A DNA stretch of 8,494 bases from an uncultured Gammaproteobacteria bacterium (GTDB taxonomy: Bacteria; Pseudomonadota; Gammaproteobacteria; UBA9214): NCBI GenBank assembly GCA_905480065.1, contig CAJQOV010000001.1, forward strand, positions 1-8,494, read 5' to 3'. The notes under the pieces are model-generated. The model was not told the DNA's origin and did no database searches. It saw nothing but the letters and a program-made list of their open reading frames with translations. A program made the position numbers and the translations under genes. Below, piece after piece: positions 1 through 5,990 of the stretch. Each line of letters opens with the position of its first letter. The first letter of the stretch is position 1.

Positions 1-609
1 AGTGTGCTCGGCACCATGAAGGCGTGCATTACCATGGGCCTGCCCATCAATGTGGTCGGCGTGATCCCGGCCACCGAGAACCTGCCGGGCGGACGTGCGA
101 GCAAGCCCGGCGATATCGTCACCAGCATGTCCGGACAAACCATCGAGGTGCTGAACACCGATGCCGAGGGTCGGCTCATTCTGTGTGACGCGTTGACCTA
201 CAGCGAAAAGTTCAATCCCGACGTGGTCATCGATATCGCCACCCTGACCGGCGCCTGCGTGGTCGCGCTGGGCAGCCATGCCGCCGGCCTGCTCAGTAAT
301 GACGACACGCTGGCCAGTGAACTGCTCAACGCCGGCAACACGGCGGGAGACCGCGCCTGGCACATGCCGTTGTGGGAAGATTACCAGCAGCAGCTCGACA
401 GCAATTTTGCCGACATGGCCAACATCGGCGGCCTCCCGGCCGGCACCATCACTGCAGCCTGTTTTCTGGCACGCTTTACCAAAAAATATCGCTGGGCGCA
501 TCTCGATATCGCCGGGGTGGCCTGGAAGGGCGGCAAGGAGAAAGGCGCTACCGGGCGGCCGGTTTCCCTGCTCACGCAGTACCTGCTCGATCGCTGCCCG
601 CAGCAATGA
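1..609 (+). CDS. pepA: Leucyl aminopeptidase PepA (cytosol aminopeptidase, M17 family), C-terminal part, 5' end outside window
   Basis: This is a dinuclear-metal exopeptidase that removes N-terminal residues, preferring leucine, from peptides in the cytosol. In some gammaproteobacteria PepA also binds DNA in plasmid resolution and carAB control. The frame is open from base 1, so the N-terminal half lies upstream; about 202 residues remain, matching the C-terminal two fifths of a protein usually near 500 residues. The M17 signature NTDAEGR is encoded at 154-174. By family knowledge its Asp and Glu are metal ligands and its Arg is catalytic. The downstream stretches VIDIATLTGACVVALG, NFADMANIGG and WAHLDIAG are also typical. 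The remaining metal ligands and the catalytic Lys would be upstream. The C-terminus looks intact. The stop codon overlaps the holC start as ATGA, so the two are probably co-transcribed and translationally coupled. Confidence 0.96.
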   Translation, partial: SVLGTMKACITMGLPINVVGVIPATENLPGGRASKPGDIVTSMSGQTIEVLNTDAEGRLILCDALTYSEKFNPDVVIDIATLTGACVVALGSHAAGLLSNDDTLASELLNAGNTAGDRAWHMPLWEDYQQQLDSNFADMANIGGLPAGTITAACFLARFTKKYRWAHLDIAGVAWKGGKEKGATGRPVSLLTQYLLDRCPQQ

Positions 610-1031
610 CGCAGGTTGATTTCTACCTCCTGCAGGACAACGAGCCAGAGGCATGTTCCCTGCTCGCCTGCCGGTTGACCGAAAAGGCCTACAAGAAGGG
701 GCATCGCGTATATATCCATGCCGAATCCGGCGCACAACTCCGGCAACTGGACGAGCTGCTGTGGAGCTTTCGTGCCGGCAGCTTCCTGCCGCATGCCGTC
801 GTGCAGGACAGGCCGGCGGAACCACAGCCGATCCTGCTCGGCAACGATAGCGAGCCACAGGGCATGGATGACGTACTGGTCAACCTGGCCAGCGAAGTGC
901 CGCCTTTCTTCAGTCGTTTCAAGCGGGTCGCGGAACTGGTCGGTGGTGACGAAGCCGCCCGTAGCGCGGCCCGGGAACGTTACCGTTTTTACCAGCAACG
1001 CGGTTACACACTGAATACCCACAAACTATGA
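606..1031 (+). CDS. holC: DNA polymerase III subunit chi (HolC)
   Basis: Chi is an accessory subunit of the DNA polymerase III clamp loader. It pairs with psi (HolD) and contacts single-stranded-DNA-binding protein at the fork. The 141-residue product has the expected length (E. coli about 147). It opens with the typical TQVDFYLL strand, then shows the LTEKAYKKGHRVYIH helix-strand unit, LDELLWSFRAGSFLPH, and a C-terminal ARERYRFYQQRGYTLNTHKL end, all HolC hallmarks. The ATG at 606 is chosen because it starts exactly at the family N-terminus and overlaps the pepA stop (ATGA). Longer in-frame starts upstream would read through pepA in another frame and add no family sequence. The gene ends in a second ATGA overlap with the next one. 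The pepA-holC-valS neighbourhood supports the call. Confidence 0.95.
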   Translation: MTQVDFYLLQDNEPEACSLLACRLTEKAYKKGHRVYIHAESGAQLRQLDELLWSFRAGSFLPHAVVQDRPAEPQPILLGNDSEPQGMDDVLVNLASEVPPFFSRFKRVAELVGGDEAARSAARERYRFYQQRGYTLNTHKL

Positions 1032-1411
1032 GCCGCCGACCGACACACTTGCCACTGGACTCCGAGGGCATCCCGATCCTGACCGACCTGGTCAGTGACC
1101 AGGAGCTGATGCATGCCAGGGACATGGCCGAGCCGGATGAGAAGCCGGCGTACCTGTCAACGGCACAAATTGCGGATGAACTGCTGTCCAGCGAACTGTT
1201 CCAGCAACAGCTGGATGAGGTCGCCGCTGAGCTGGCCCGGGGCATCCGGCTGCAGGTCGAGCAGGCGCTTGGCACCGCCATCGAGGACGTGATCAACGAG
1301 GCGCTGGACCGGAACAATGCGCGCTCCTTCGAGCTGATTCGCGTGCAACTGGAGGACGCCGTGCCGGAACTGCTGGCCAAGGCCATGCAGGATAAAGGGA
1401 TCTCCCGCTGA
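1028..1411 (+). CDS. Small conserved-looking acidic protein of unknown function between holC and valS
   Basis: The 127-residue product has no signal peptide or membrane segment. Near the N-terminus it carries the short motif GIPILTDLV (residues 14-22), followed by an acidic linker. From about residue 43 to the end it looks almost entirely alpha-helical, rich in Glu, Leu, Ala and Gln (LLSSELFQQQLDEVAAEL and onward), suggesting helical or coiled-coil self-association. The IPxLTD motif recalls small proteobacterial proteins of the DUF2486 type; that resemblance is from memory and tentative. The ATG overlaps the holC stop as ATGA, so it is probably translated with HolC. This position suggests a link to the replisome chi subunit or to this operon's housekeeping role, but no function can be assigned. 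GC content and codon use match its neighbours, which argues against a spurious ORF. Confidence 0.8.
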   Translation: MSRRPTHLPLDSEGIPILTDLVSDQELMHARDMAEPDEKPAYLSTAQIADELLSSELFQQQLDEVAAELARGIRLQVEQALGTAIEDVINEALDRNNARSFELIRVQLEDAVPELLAKAMQDKGISR

Positions 1412-1444
1412 TTCCGCCACGCAGGAAAACCGGCACCCGTCAGG

Positions 1445-1450
1445 TATAAT
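1445..1450 (+). promoter_or_regulatory. Candidate -10 hexamer for valS
   Basis: A perfect TATAAT lies in the 84-base gap before valS, placing a transcription start about 35-40 bases before the valS ATG. At 16-18 base spacing the -35 region (around 1421-1428, gcaggaaa) does not resemble TTGACA, and no TGn extension precedes the hexamer. It could be a weak or activator-dependent promoter giving valS its own transcription in addition to read-through from pepA-holC. Confidence 0.35.
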
Positions 1451-1495
1451 CTCCGGCTTTGGCCGAGCAGGCCGTCTGACCCAGCCTGAGCGCAC

Positions 1496-4261
1496 ATGGA
1501 CAAGACCTACAACCCGCACGCAATCGAACAACACTGGTACCAGACCTGGGAACGCGAAGGTCACTTCGCCCCGTCCGGCACCGGCACCCCGTACTGCATC
1601 ATGATCCCGCCGCCGAATGTGACCGGCAGCCTGCACATGGGCCATGCATTCCAGGACACCCTGATGGACGCGTTGATCCGCTACCATCGCATGCGTGGTG
1701 ACAACACCCTGTGGCAGGCCGGCACCGATCACGCCGGCATCGCGACGCAGATGGTCGTGGAACGACAGCTGGGTGCGCAGGAAATCACCAGGCATGACCT
1801 GGGCCGCGAAGAATTTATCAAGCGGATCTGGGACTGGAAGCAGGAGTCCGGCGGCACCATCACGCGCCAGTTGCGGCGCATGGGTTCATCCCTGGACTGG
1901 TCGCGCGAACGCTTCACCATGGACGAGGGGCTGTCTGACGCGGTGCGGGAAGTGTTTGTGCGTCTGTACGAAGACGGACTGATTTATCGCGGCAAACGGC
2001 TGGTGAACTGGGACCCGGTGCTGCATACCGCGGTATCCGATCTCGAGGTCATCTCCGAGGAAGAATCCGGGCACCTCTGGCACATGCGCTACCCGCTCGC
2101 CGATGGCAGCGGTCATCTCGTCGTTGCCACCACGCGCCCCGAAACCATGCTCGGCGACACCGCCGTTGCAGTACATCCCGATGATATGCGTTACCAGGCC
2201 CTGATCGGAAAGACCATACGCCTGCCGCTGACCAGTCGCGAGATACCGATCATCGCCGACGAGTACGTTGACCCGGAATTCGGTACCGGCTGTGTCAAGA
2301 TCACCCCGGCGCACGATTTCAACGACTACGCCGTCGGACAGCGCCACGGTTTGCCATTGATCAACATTTTCACCGTTGATGCCTGCATCAACGGCGAGGT
2401 AAAAAGCGATTATCGTGGCCTGGACCGGTTTGAAGCACGCAAGCGTATGGTGGCTGACCTGCAGTCACAGGGACTGCTGGAGAAGATCGAGGACCATAAG
2501 CTGATGGTACCGCGTGGCGACCGTTCCGGTGCCGTGGTAGAGCCCTACCTGACCGACCAGTGGTTTGTGAAAATCGCTCCACTGGCGGAGCCTGCCATCA
2601 AGGCAGTGGAAGACGGCACCATACGTTTCGTGCCGGATAACTGGAAAAATACCTATTTTGAATGGATGCGCAACATCCAGGACTGGTGCATCTCGCGGCA
2701 GATCTGGTGGGGACACCGTATACCGGCCTGGTACGACAATAACGGTAATGTTTACGTCGCTCGCAGCGAACAGGACGTGCGCACACAGCACAAGCTGGGG
2801 CCGGAAATCGCGCTGTGCCAGGATGAAGACGTGCTCGACACCTGGTTTTCCTCCGCCTTGTGGCCGTTCAGCACGCTGGGCTGGCCGGCACAGACCGAAG
2901 AGCTCAAAACCTTCTATCCGACCAGCGTACTGGTGACCGGTTTTGACATTATCTTCTTCTGGGTGGCACGGATGATCATGATGGGTCTCCGGTTCATGGG
3001 CGAGGTGCCTTTCCACGAAATCTATATCCATGGGCTGGTACGTGACGCACATGGCAACAAGATGTCGAAGTCCAAGGGTAACGTGCTCGACCCGATTGAT
3101 CTGATCGACGGTATCGATCTGGAAACCCTGGTCGCAAAACGGCGCTCGGCGCTGATGCAGCCGCAAATGGCCGAGCGCATCGAGAAACAGACCCGCAAGG
3201 ATTTCCCCGATGGCATCCCCGCCTACGGTACTGACGCATTGCGCTTCACCTTTGCCGCCCTTGCCTCGACCGGCCGCGACATCAACTTTGACCTGGGACG
3301 TACCGAGGGATACCGGAATTTCTGCAACAAGCTGTGGAATGCAGCGCGTTATGTGCTGATGAATACGGAGGGACAGGATTGCGGCCAGTCCGGTGGCGAT
3401 GTGCTGCTCTCCGCGGCCGACCGCTGGATCATCAGTCGCCTGCAGGAAACAGAGCAGGAAGTCATTGCAGCGATCAATGGCTATCGTTTTGATCTTGCCG
3501 CACAGGCAATCTATTCGTTCGTATGGGACGAATATTGCGACTGGTACCTGGAATTATCAAAGCCGGTACTTACCGATCCCGCCAGCAGCGCGGACGCGCT
3601 GCGTGGCACGCGTCGCACCCTGGTGCGGGTAATGGAATGCATATTGCGACTGGTGCACCCGTTCACCCCGTTTATCAGCGAAGAAATCTGGCAACGCGTC
3701 GCCCCCCTGGCCGGCGTCGGCGGCAAGACGATCATGCGGCAACCCTACCCGTCCCCTGACCAGAAGCTCATTGATTCGGCAGCTCTGGATGAAATCGGCT
3801 GGGTGCGGGACATCATCGCCGGCGTGCGCAAGATTCGCAGCGGCATGAATATCGATCCGCGCAAAACCCTGCCGGTACTGCTGCAAGGCGGTTCAGACAC
3901 TGATCATCTGCGCATGAAACACAACCTTCACTACCTGACCAGTGTCGGCCGAATTGAGTCGGTTACCTGGCTAGGCCCGGATACTGCAGCCCCGGAATCC
4001 TCCACCACCCTGGTGGGAAATATGAAGCTGCTGATCCCGCTGGCCGGCCTGATCGACAAGGAGGCTGAGCTGACACGCCTGGCACATGAACTGACGAGGA
4101 AAAAGGAAGAACTCGATCGTTGCGAGAAGAAGCTGGCAAACAGCGGATTTACCGACAAGGCCCCTGAAAATGTGGTTACCAGGGAACGGAAACGCGCCAG
4201 CGAACTTGCCGATGCCATCAAAAATCTTCAGTCACAGCAGGTAAAGATCCAGACGCTCTGA
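1496..4261 (+). CDS. valS: Valyl-tRNA synthetase (ValS)
   Basis: This class Ia synthetase charges tRNA-Val with valine in the cytosol and edits misactivated threonine. The 921-residue product is close to the usual bacterial length (E. coli 951). Visible elements in order are: the N-terminal NPHAIEQHWYQTWE block; HIGH motif as HMGH at 47-50; editing (CP1) domain with TTRPETMLGDTAVAVHPDD at 212-230; DWCISRQIWWGHRIPAW starting at 396; DVLDTWFSSALWPFSTLGWP starting at 445; KMSKSKGNVLDP starting at K522; an anticodon-binding helical domain at roughly 640-800; and a C-terminal coiled-coil arm from about 850 (EAELTRLAHELTRKKEELDRCEKKL). The ATG at 1496 gives the canonical start MDKTYNPHAIEQ; the ribosome site before it is weak (only gag in cctgagcgcac). 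All catalytic motifs are intact. The gene ends directly against the convergent DUF2970 gene. Confidence 0.98.
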   Translation: MDKTYNPHAIEQHWYQTWEREGHFAPSGTGTPYCIMIPPPNVTGSLHMGHAFQDTLMDALIRYHRMRGDNTLWQAGTDHAGIATQMVVERQLGAQEITRHDLGREEFIKRIWDWKQESGGTITRQLRRMGSSLDWSRERFTMDEGLSDAVREVFVRLYEDGLIYRGKRLVNWDPVLHTAVSDLEVISEEESGHLWHMRYPLADGSGHLVVATTRPETMLGDTAVAVHPDDMRYQALIGKTIRLPLTSREIPIIADEYVDPEFGTGCVKITPAHDFNDYAVGQRHGLPLINIFTVDACINGEVKSDYRGLDRFEARKRMVADLQSQGLLEKIEDHKLMVPRGDRSGAVVEPYLTDQWFVKIAPLAEPAIKAVEDGTIRFVPDNWKNTYFEWMRNIQDWCISRQIWWGHRIPAWYDNNGNVYVARSEQDVRTQHKLGPEIALCQDEDVLDTWFSSALWPFSTLGWPAQTEELKTFYPTSVLVTGFDIIFFWVARMIMMGLRFMGEVPFHEIYIHGLVRDAHGNKMSKSKGNVLDPIDLIDGIDLETLVAKRRSALMQPQMAERIEKQTRKDFPDGIPAYGTDALRFTFAALASTGRDINFDLGRTEGYRNFCNKLWNAARYVLMNTEGQDCGQSGGDVLLSAADRWIISRLQETEQEVIAAINGYRFDLAAQAIYSFVWDEYCDWYLELSKPVLTDPASSADALRGTRRTLVRVMECILRLVHPFTPFISEEIWQRVAPLAGVGGKTIMRQPYPSPDQKLIDSAALDEIGWVRDIIAGVRKIRSGMNIDPRKTLPVLLQGGSDTDHLRMKHNLHYLTSVGRIESVTWLGPDTAAPESSTTLVGNMKLLIPLAGLIDKEAELTRLAHELTRKKEELDRCEKKLANSGFTDKAPENVVTRERKRASELADAIKNLQSQQVKIQTL

Positions 4262-4264
4262 TCA
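4259..4264. other. Abutting convergent stop codons forming TGATCA
   Basis: The valS stop TGA (4259-4261) and the reverse-complement stop of the minus-strand DUF2970 gene (4262-4264) sit side by side and make the palindrome TGATCA. The flanks CGCT (4254-4257) and AGCG (4265-4268) can pair around it as a small stem. No T-run follows on either strand, so an intrinsic terminator is not supported. Transcripts from the two genes probably overlap at their 3' ends. Confidence 0.8.
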
Positions 4265-4486
4265 AGCGCCTGCGAGATTCAATACCAGCTTCACTACACC
4301 CCAGACCGTCAACACAAATGCCATGGTAACCAGCAGCCCGATTACAATGTACTGGTACGGCTTGCCGTGGGTGAAATCTTCCTGACGTTTGCGGCTGCTC
4401 TGTACGCCAAACATGCTCGACAACACGCTGCCAAGCACAGCCAGCAGCGATAGCGTCTTTCCATTTGTCCTGTTTTCGCTGTTCAT
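4262..4486 (-). CDS. DUF2970 family small membrane protein
   Basis: The 74-residue protein has a polar N-terminus, then a family-like block at about 14-44 (LLAVLGSVLSSMFGVQSSRK followed by DFTHGKPYQY), and one hydrophobic membrane helix from about 47 to 72 (IVIGLLVTMAFVLTVWGVVKLVLNL). This layout, with FGVQS and DFTHG before a single C-terminal helix, matches the DUF2970 family of small proteobacterial inner-membrane proteins. Their function is unknown. The assignment is from memory of the family. The Arg/Lys-rich segment before the helix suggests the N-terminus stays in the cytoplasm. No good Shine-Dalgarno sequence precedes the ATG; instead a 7-base-pair inverted repeat ends 7 bases upstream. 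It converges on valS with no spacer. Confidence 0.85.
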   Translation of the reverse strand: MNSENRTNGKTLSLLAVLGSVLSSMFGVQSSRKRQEDFTHGKPYQYIVIGLLVTMAFVLTVWGVVKLVLNLAGA

Positions 4487-4493
4487 GTCATTA

Positions 4494-4510
4494 CTGCCAT
4501 TGTATGGCAG
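4494..4510. promoter_or_regulatory. Perfect inverted repeat next to the DUF2970 start (hairpin or operator)
   Basis: CTGCCAT-tgt-ATGGCAG forms a 7-bp perfect stem with a 3-base loop, ending 7 bases before the DUF2970 start codon on the minus strand. On the minus strand its centre reads CATACAATG, which contains a TACAAT that could act as a -10 element. If so, the mRNA would be almost leaderless and the repeat would be an operator over the promoter. If transcription starts further out, it would be a hairpin masking the start region. No matching -35 is evident. Confidence 0.4.
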
Positions 4511-4548
4511 GCTATTCTACAGACGACACCCTGAGCCGCAATGTGCAC

Positions 4549-4565
4549 GGCTGTTCAGCACAGCC
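4549..4565. repeat. Short inverted repeat in the DUF2970/HD-GYP intergenic region
   Basis: GGCTGT-tcagc-ACAGCC is a perfect 6-bp stem with a 5-base loop. No T-run follows on either strand, so it is unlikely to be an intrinsic terminator. It could be a regulator binding site or chance. Confidence 0.3.
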
Positions 4566-4686
4566 AGTAACCGCAGTCCTGAGCCAGCGCCTGCACCCGA
4601 ATCCTGACCCGCCCGAATTGCACACCACGCTGATTCCTTTAAGTTTTTCCCCGTGCATGCCGATACCAGTCAGTGCCAGCAAGCAT

Positions 4687-4812
4687 ATGATTTATCTATT
4701 GTTAATCAGGTGGTTATGCTGCACAGACCGAGCTACCCCGGAAGTCTGCGTCGAACACGACCAGCCGGGGAAGCGGGTAGAAGACATCAACGAGCATTTG
4801 CGGGACCGGTGA
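4687..4812 (+). CDS. Possible 41-residue leader or small protein coupled to the REC/HD-GYP gene
   Basis: An ATG at 4687 opens a 41-codon frame whose TGA (4810-4812) ends one base before the ATG of the response regulator, giving the junction TGATATG. The peptide begins with a short hydrophobic stretch (MIYLLLIRWLCC) and ends in a charged segment (KRVEDINEHLRDR). The close stop/start junction would allow translational coupling. However, no Shine-Dalgarno sequence is visible before 4687, and the frame continues open upstream without meaningful sequence. It may be a real small ORF, the worn end of a lost upstream gene, or chance. Confidence 0.2.
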   Translation: MIYLLLIRWLCCTDRATPEVCVEHDQPGKRVEDINEHLRDR

Positions 4813-4813
4813 T

Positions 4814-5872
4814 ATGAGCAAAATCCTGATTATCGATGACCAGCTGACAAGCCGTCAGATATTGAAACAACTGGTTGGCACCATTGAACAGGGGGTCGAA
4901 CTGCACGACTTTGCCAACCCGGTAGAGGCACTCGCCTGGACTATCCGTAATCCAGCCGATCTTGTGCTGGTCGATTACAAAATGCCGGAAATGAATGGCG
5001 TTGAGTTTATCCGCAAGTTCCGCACCAATCCTGCTTCGGGCCATGTTCCTGTAATCATGGTGACTTCGATTGAAGACCGGAGTGTGCGCTACGATGCACT
5101 CGAGGCAGGCGCCACCGACTTTCTGATGAAACCGGTAGACCACCATGAATGCCGCGCGCGGTGCAAGAACATGCTCATCCAGCACCAGCAGTACAAAATC
5201 ATCAGTGATCGTTCGAAATGGCTGGAACGCCGTGTAGCTGAGGCTACCAGCGAAATCCGCTTGCGGGAACGGGAGACCTTGCTACGTCTTGCCCGTGCAG
5301 GCGAATACCGCGATCAGGAAACCGGCAATCACATTATCCGAATGGCGAAATACTCACGAATCATTGCCGAGCAGCTTGGAATGTCGACCGCAGATGCAGA
5401 AGTTATCGAAATGGCCGCGCCAATGCATGATATCGGAAAAATCGGTATTCGGGACGACATATTGCTAAAACCAGGCAAACTCACAGCAGAAGAATTTGAG
5501 ATCATGAAAACCCACACCGTAATCGGGTATGAGATTCTTAAGGACAGCCCGTCCAAATTCCTGCAGATGGGTGGCATTATTGCCCTTGGACATCATGAAA
5601 AATTCGACGGCACCGGGTACCCGCACGGGCTGAAGGGTGATTCCATTCCGATTGAGGCACGCATTGTAGCCGTTGCTGATGTCTTCGATGCACTCGTGTC
5701 AGAACGCCCCTACAAGAATGCCTGGTCTACACAGGCTGCACTCGATTACATGGAAAGTAACAGTGGCAAACATTTTGACCCACAAGTATTTAGCGCCTTC
5801 AAAGCACAAATAGACTCCGTCGCCAAGATACAGGGCATGTTGCCAGACATGCCAGCCGCAATCAGCAGATAA
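4814..5872 (+). CDS. Response regulator with HD-GYP output domain (predicted cyclic-di-GMP phosphodiesterase, RpfG-like)
   Basis: This two-domain cytosolic regulator is predicted to break down the second messenger cyclic di-GMP when phosphorylated. The REC domain (about 1-120) has acidic pair D8/D9, phosphoacceptor D54 in LVLVDYKMPEMNG, T84 and K106 (FLMKPVD), all expected active-site residues. A charged helical linker (about 130-160) follows. The HD-GYP domain (about 160-345) shows GNHIIRMAKYS, HDIGKIGIRDDIL (205-217), HHEKFDGTGYP (260-270, with GYP at 268-270) and ARIVAVADVFDAL. The metal-binding His/Asp and the GYP motif are intact, so activity is likely. The 352-residue length fits the RpfG class. 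The start gives the standard MSKILIIDD strand; gcggga about 7 bases upstream is a fair ribosome site. No histidine kinase is adjacent, so its partner must be encoded elsewhere. Motility, biofilm or virulence-type control is the usual role of the family. Confidence 0.94.
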   Translation: MSKILIIDDQLTSRQILKQLVGTIEQGVELHDFANPVEALAWTIRNPADLVLVDYKMPEMNGVEFIRKFRTNPASGHVPVIMVTSIEDRSVRYDALEAGATDFLMKPVDHHECRARCKNMLIQHQQYKIISDRSKWLERRVAEATSEIRLRERETLLRLARAGEYRDQETGNHIIRMAKYSRIIAEQLGMSTADAEVIEMAAPMHDIGKIGIRDDILLKPGKLTAEEFEIMKTHTVIGYEILKDSPSKFLQMGGIIALGHHEKFDGTGYPHGLKGDSIPIEARIVAVADVFDALVSERPYKNAWSTQAALDYMESNSGKHFDPQVFSAFKAQIDSVAKIQGMLPDMPAAISR

Positions 5873-5990
5873 AGCGCCAAATTTTCTTCGTATTTTCCGG
5901 ATGTGGCTGCTGTCACAGTGGTTTCTTATTGTTTACACTTGCTGCACTCAACGAAATCCTGACAAACACACTGGATTAGCAGCAGACAAT
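5873..5990. other. Intergenic gap before the methyltransferase gene
   Basis: These 118 bases contain T-rich sequence after the regulator stop (attttcttcgtattttcc), but no hairpin precedes it, so termination is unproven. TTTACA at 5932-5937 is a passable -35, but the region 17 bases on (aatcct) is a poor -10. The methyltransferase frame stays open leftward to an ATG at 5901. Confidence 0.4.

Larger units (their letters stand above)
4487..4813. other. 327-base non-coding region between divergent DUF2970 and REC/HD-GYP genes
   Basis: This gap separates two divergently transcribed genes, so it should hold promoters for both. It contains the inverted repeat at 4494-4510, a second one at 4549-4565, and an AT-rich patch at about 4685-4720 (catatgatttatctattg, ending in gttatgct) with TATGAT at 4686-4691 and TATGCT at 4715-4720. 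Neither hexamer has a recognisable -35 at 16-18 bases, so the start site of the regulator gene remains open. No tRNA-like or riboswitch-like structure was recognised. A short open frame at 4687-4812 is listed separately. Confidence 0.6.

Noticed and set aside
372..605. In-frame upstream extension of holC
   Set aside because: It would overlap pepA by over 230 bases in another frame, and the added residues are Arg/Pro/His-rich shadow sequence. The HolC family N-terminus begins exactly at 606.
381..1022. Long minus-strand open frame opposite pepA and holC
   Set aside because: It lies antisense to two recognisable genes, with no family-like motifs; typical of GC-rich shadow frames.
1412..1495. 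T-box or other leader riboswitch before valS
   Set aside because: The gap is only 84 bases, with no T-box sequence or specifier stem, and such leaders belong mainly to Gram-positive bacteria.
1157..1795. Minus-strand open frame across the holC-valS gap, and similar antisense frames in valS (for example 1886-2347 and 2465-3166)
   Set aside because: All are antisense to intact valS or its neighbour, with low-complexity or His/Arg-rich translations and no recognisable domains.
4389..4607. Plus-strand open frame over the DUF2970 5' end and the intergenic region
   Set aside because: It runs antisense through the real DUF2970 gene, and its composition (Ser, Pro, Ala, Arg) is not protein-like.
4465..4686. 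N-terminal extension of the 41-codon ORF up to an ATG at 4465
   Set aside because: The translated stretch is Cys/His/Pro-rich with no protein-like pattern, and overlaps the DUF2970 start region.
5901..5990. Earlier ATG for the methyltransferase giving a hydrophobic N-terminus
   Set aside because: The extra 30 residues are not seen in this cytosolic enzyme family, there is no ribosome site at 5901, and no signal-peptide cleavage site is evident.
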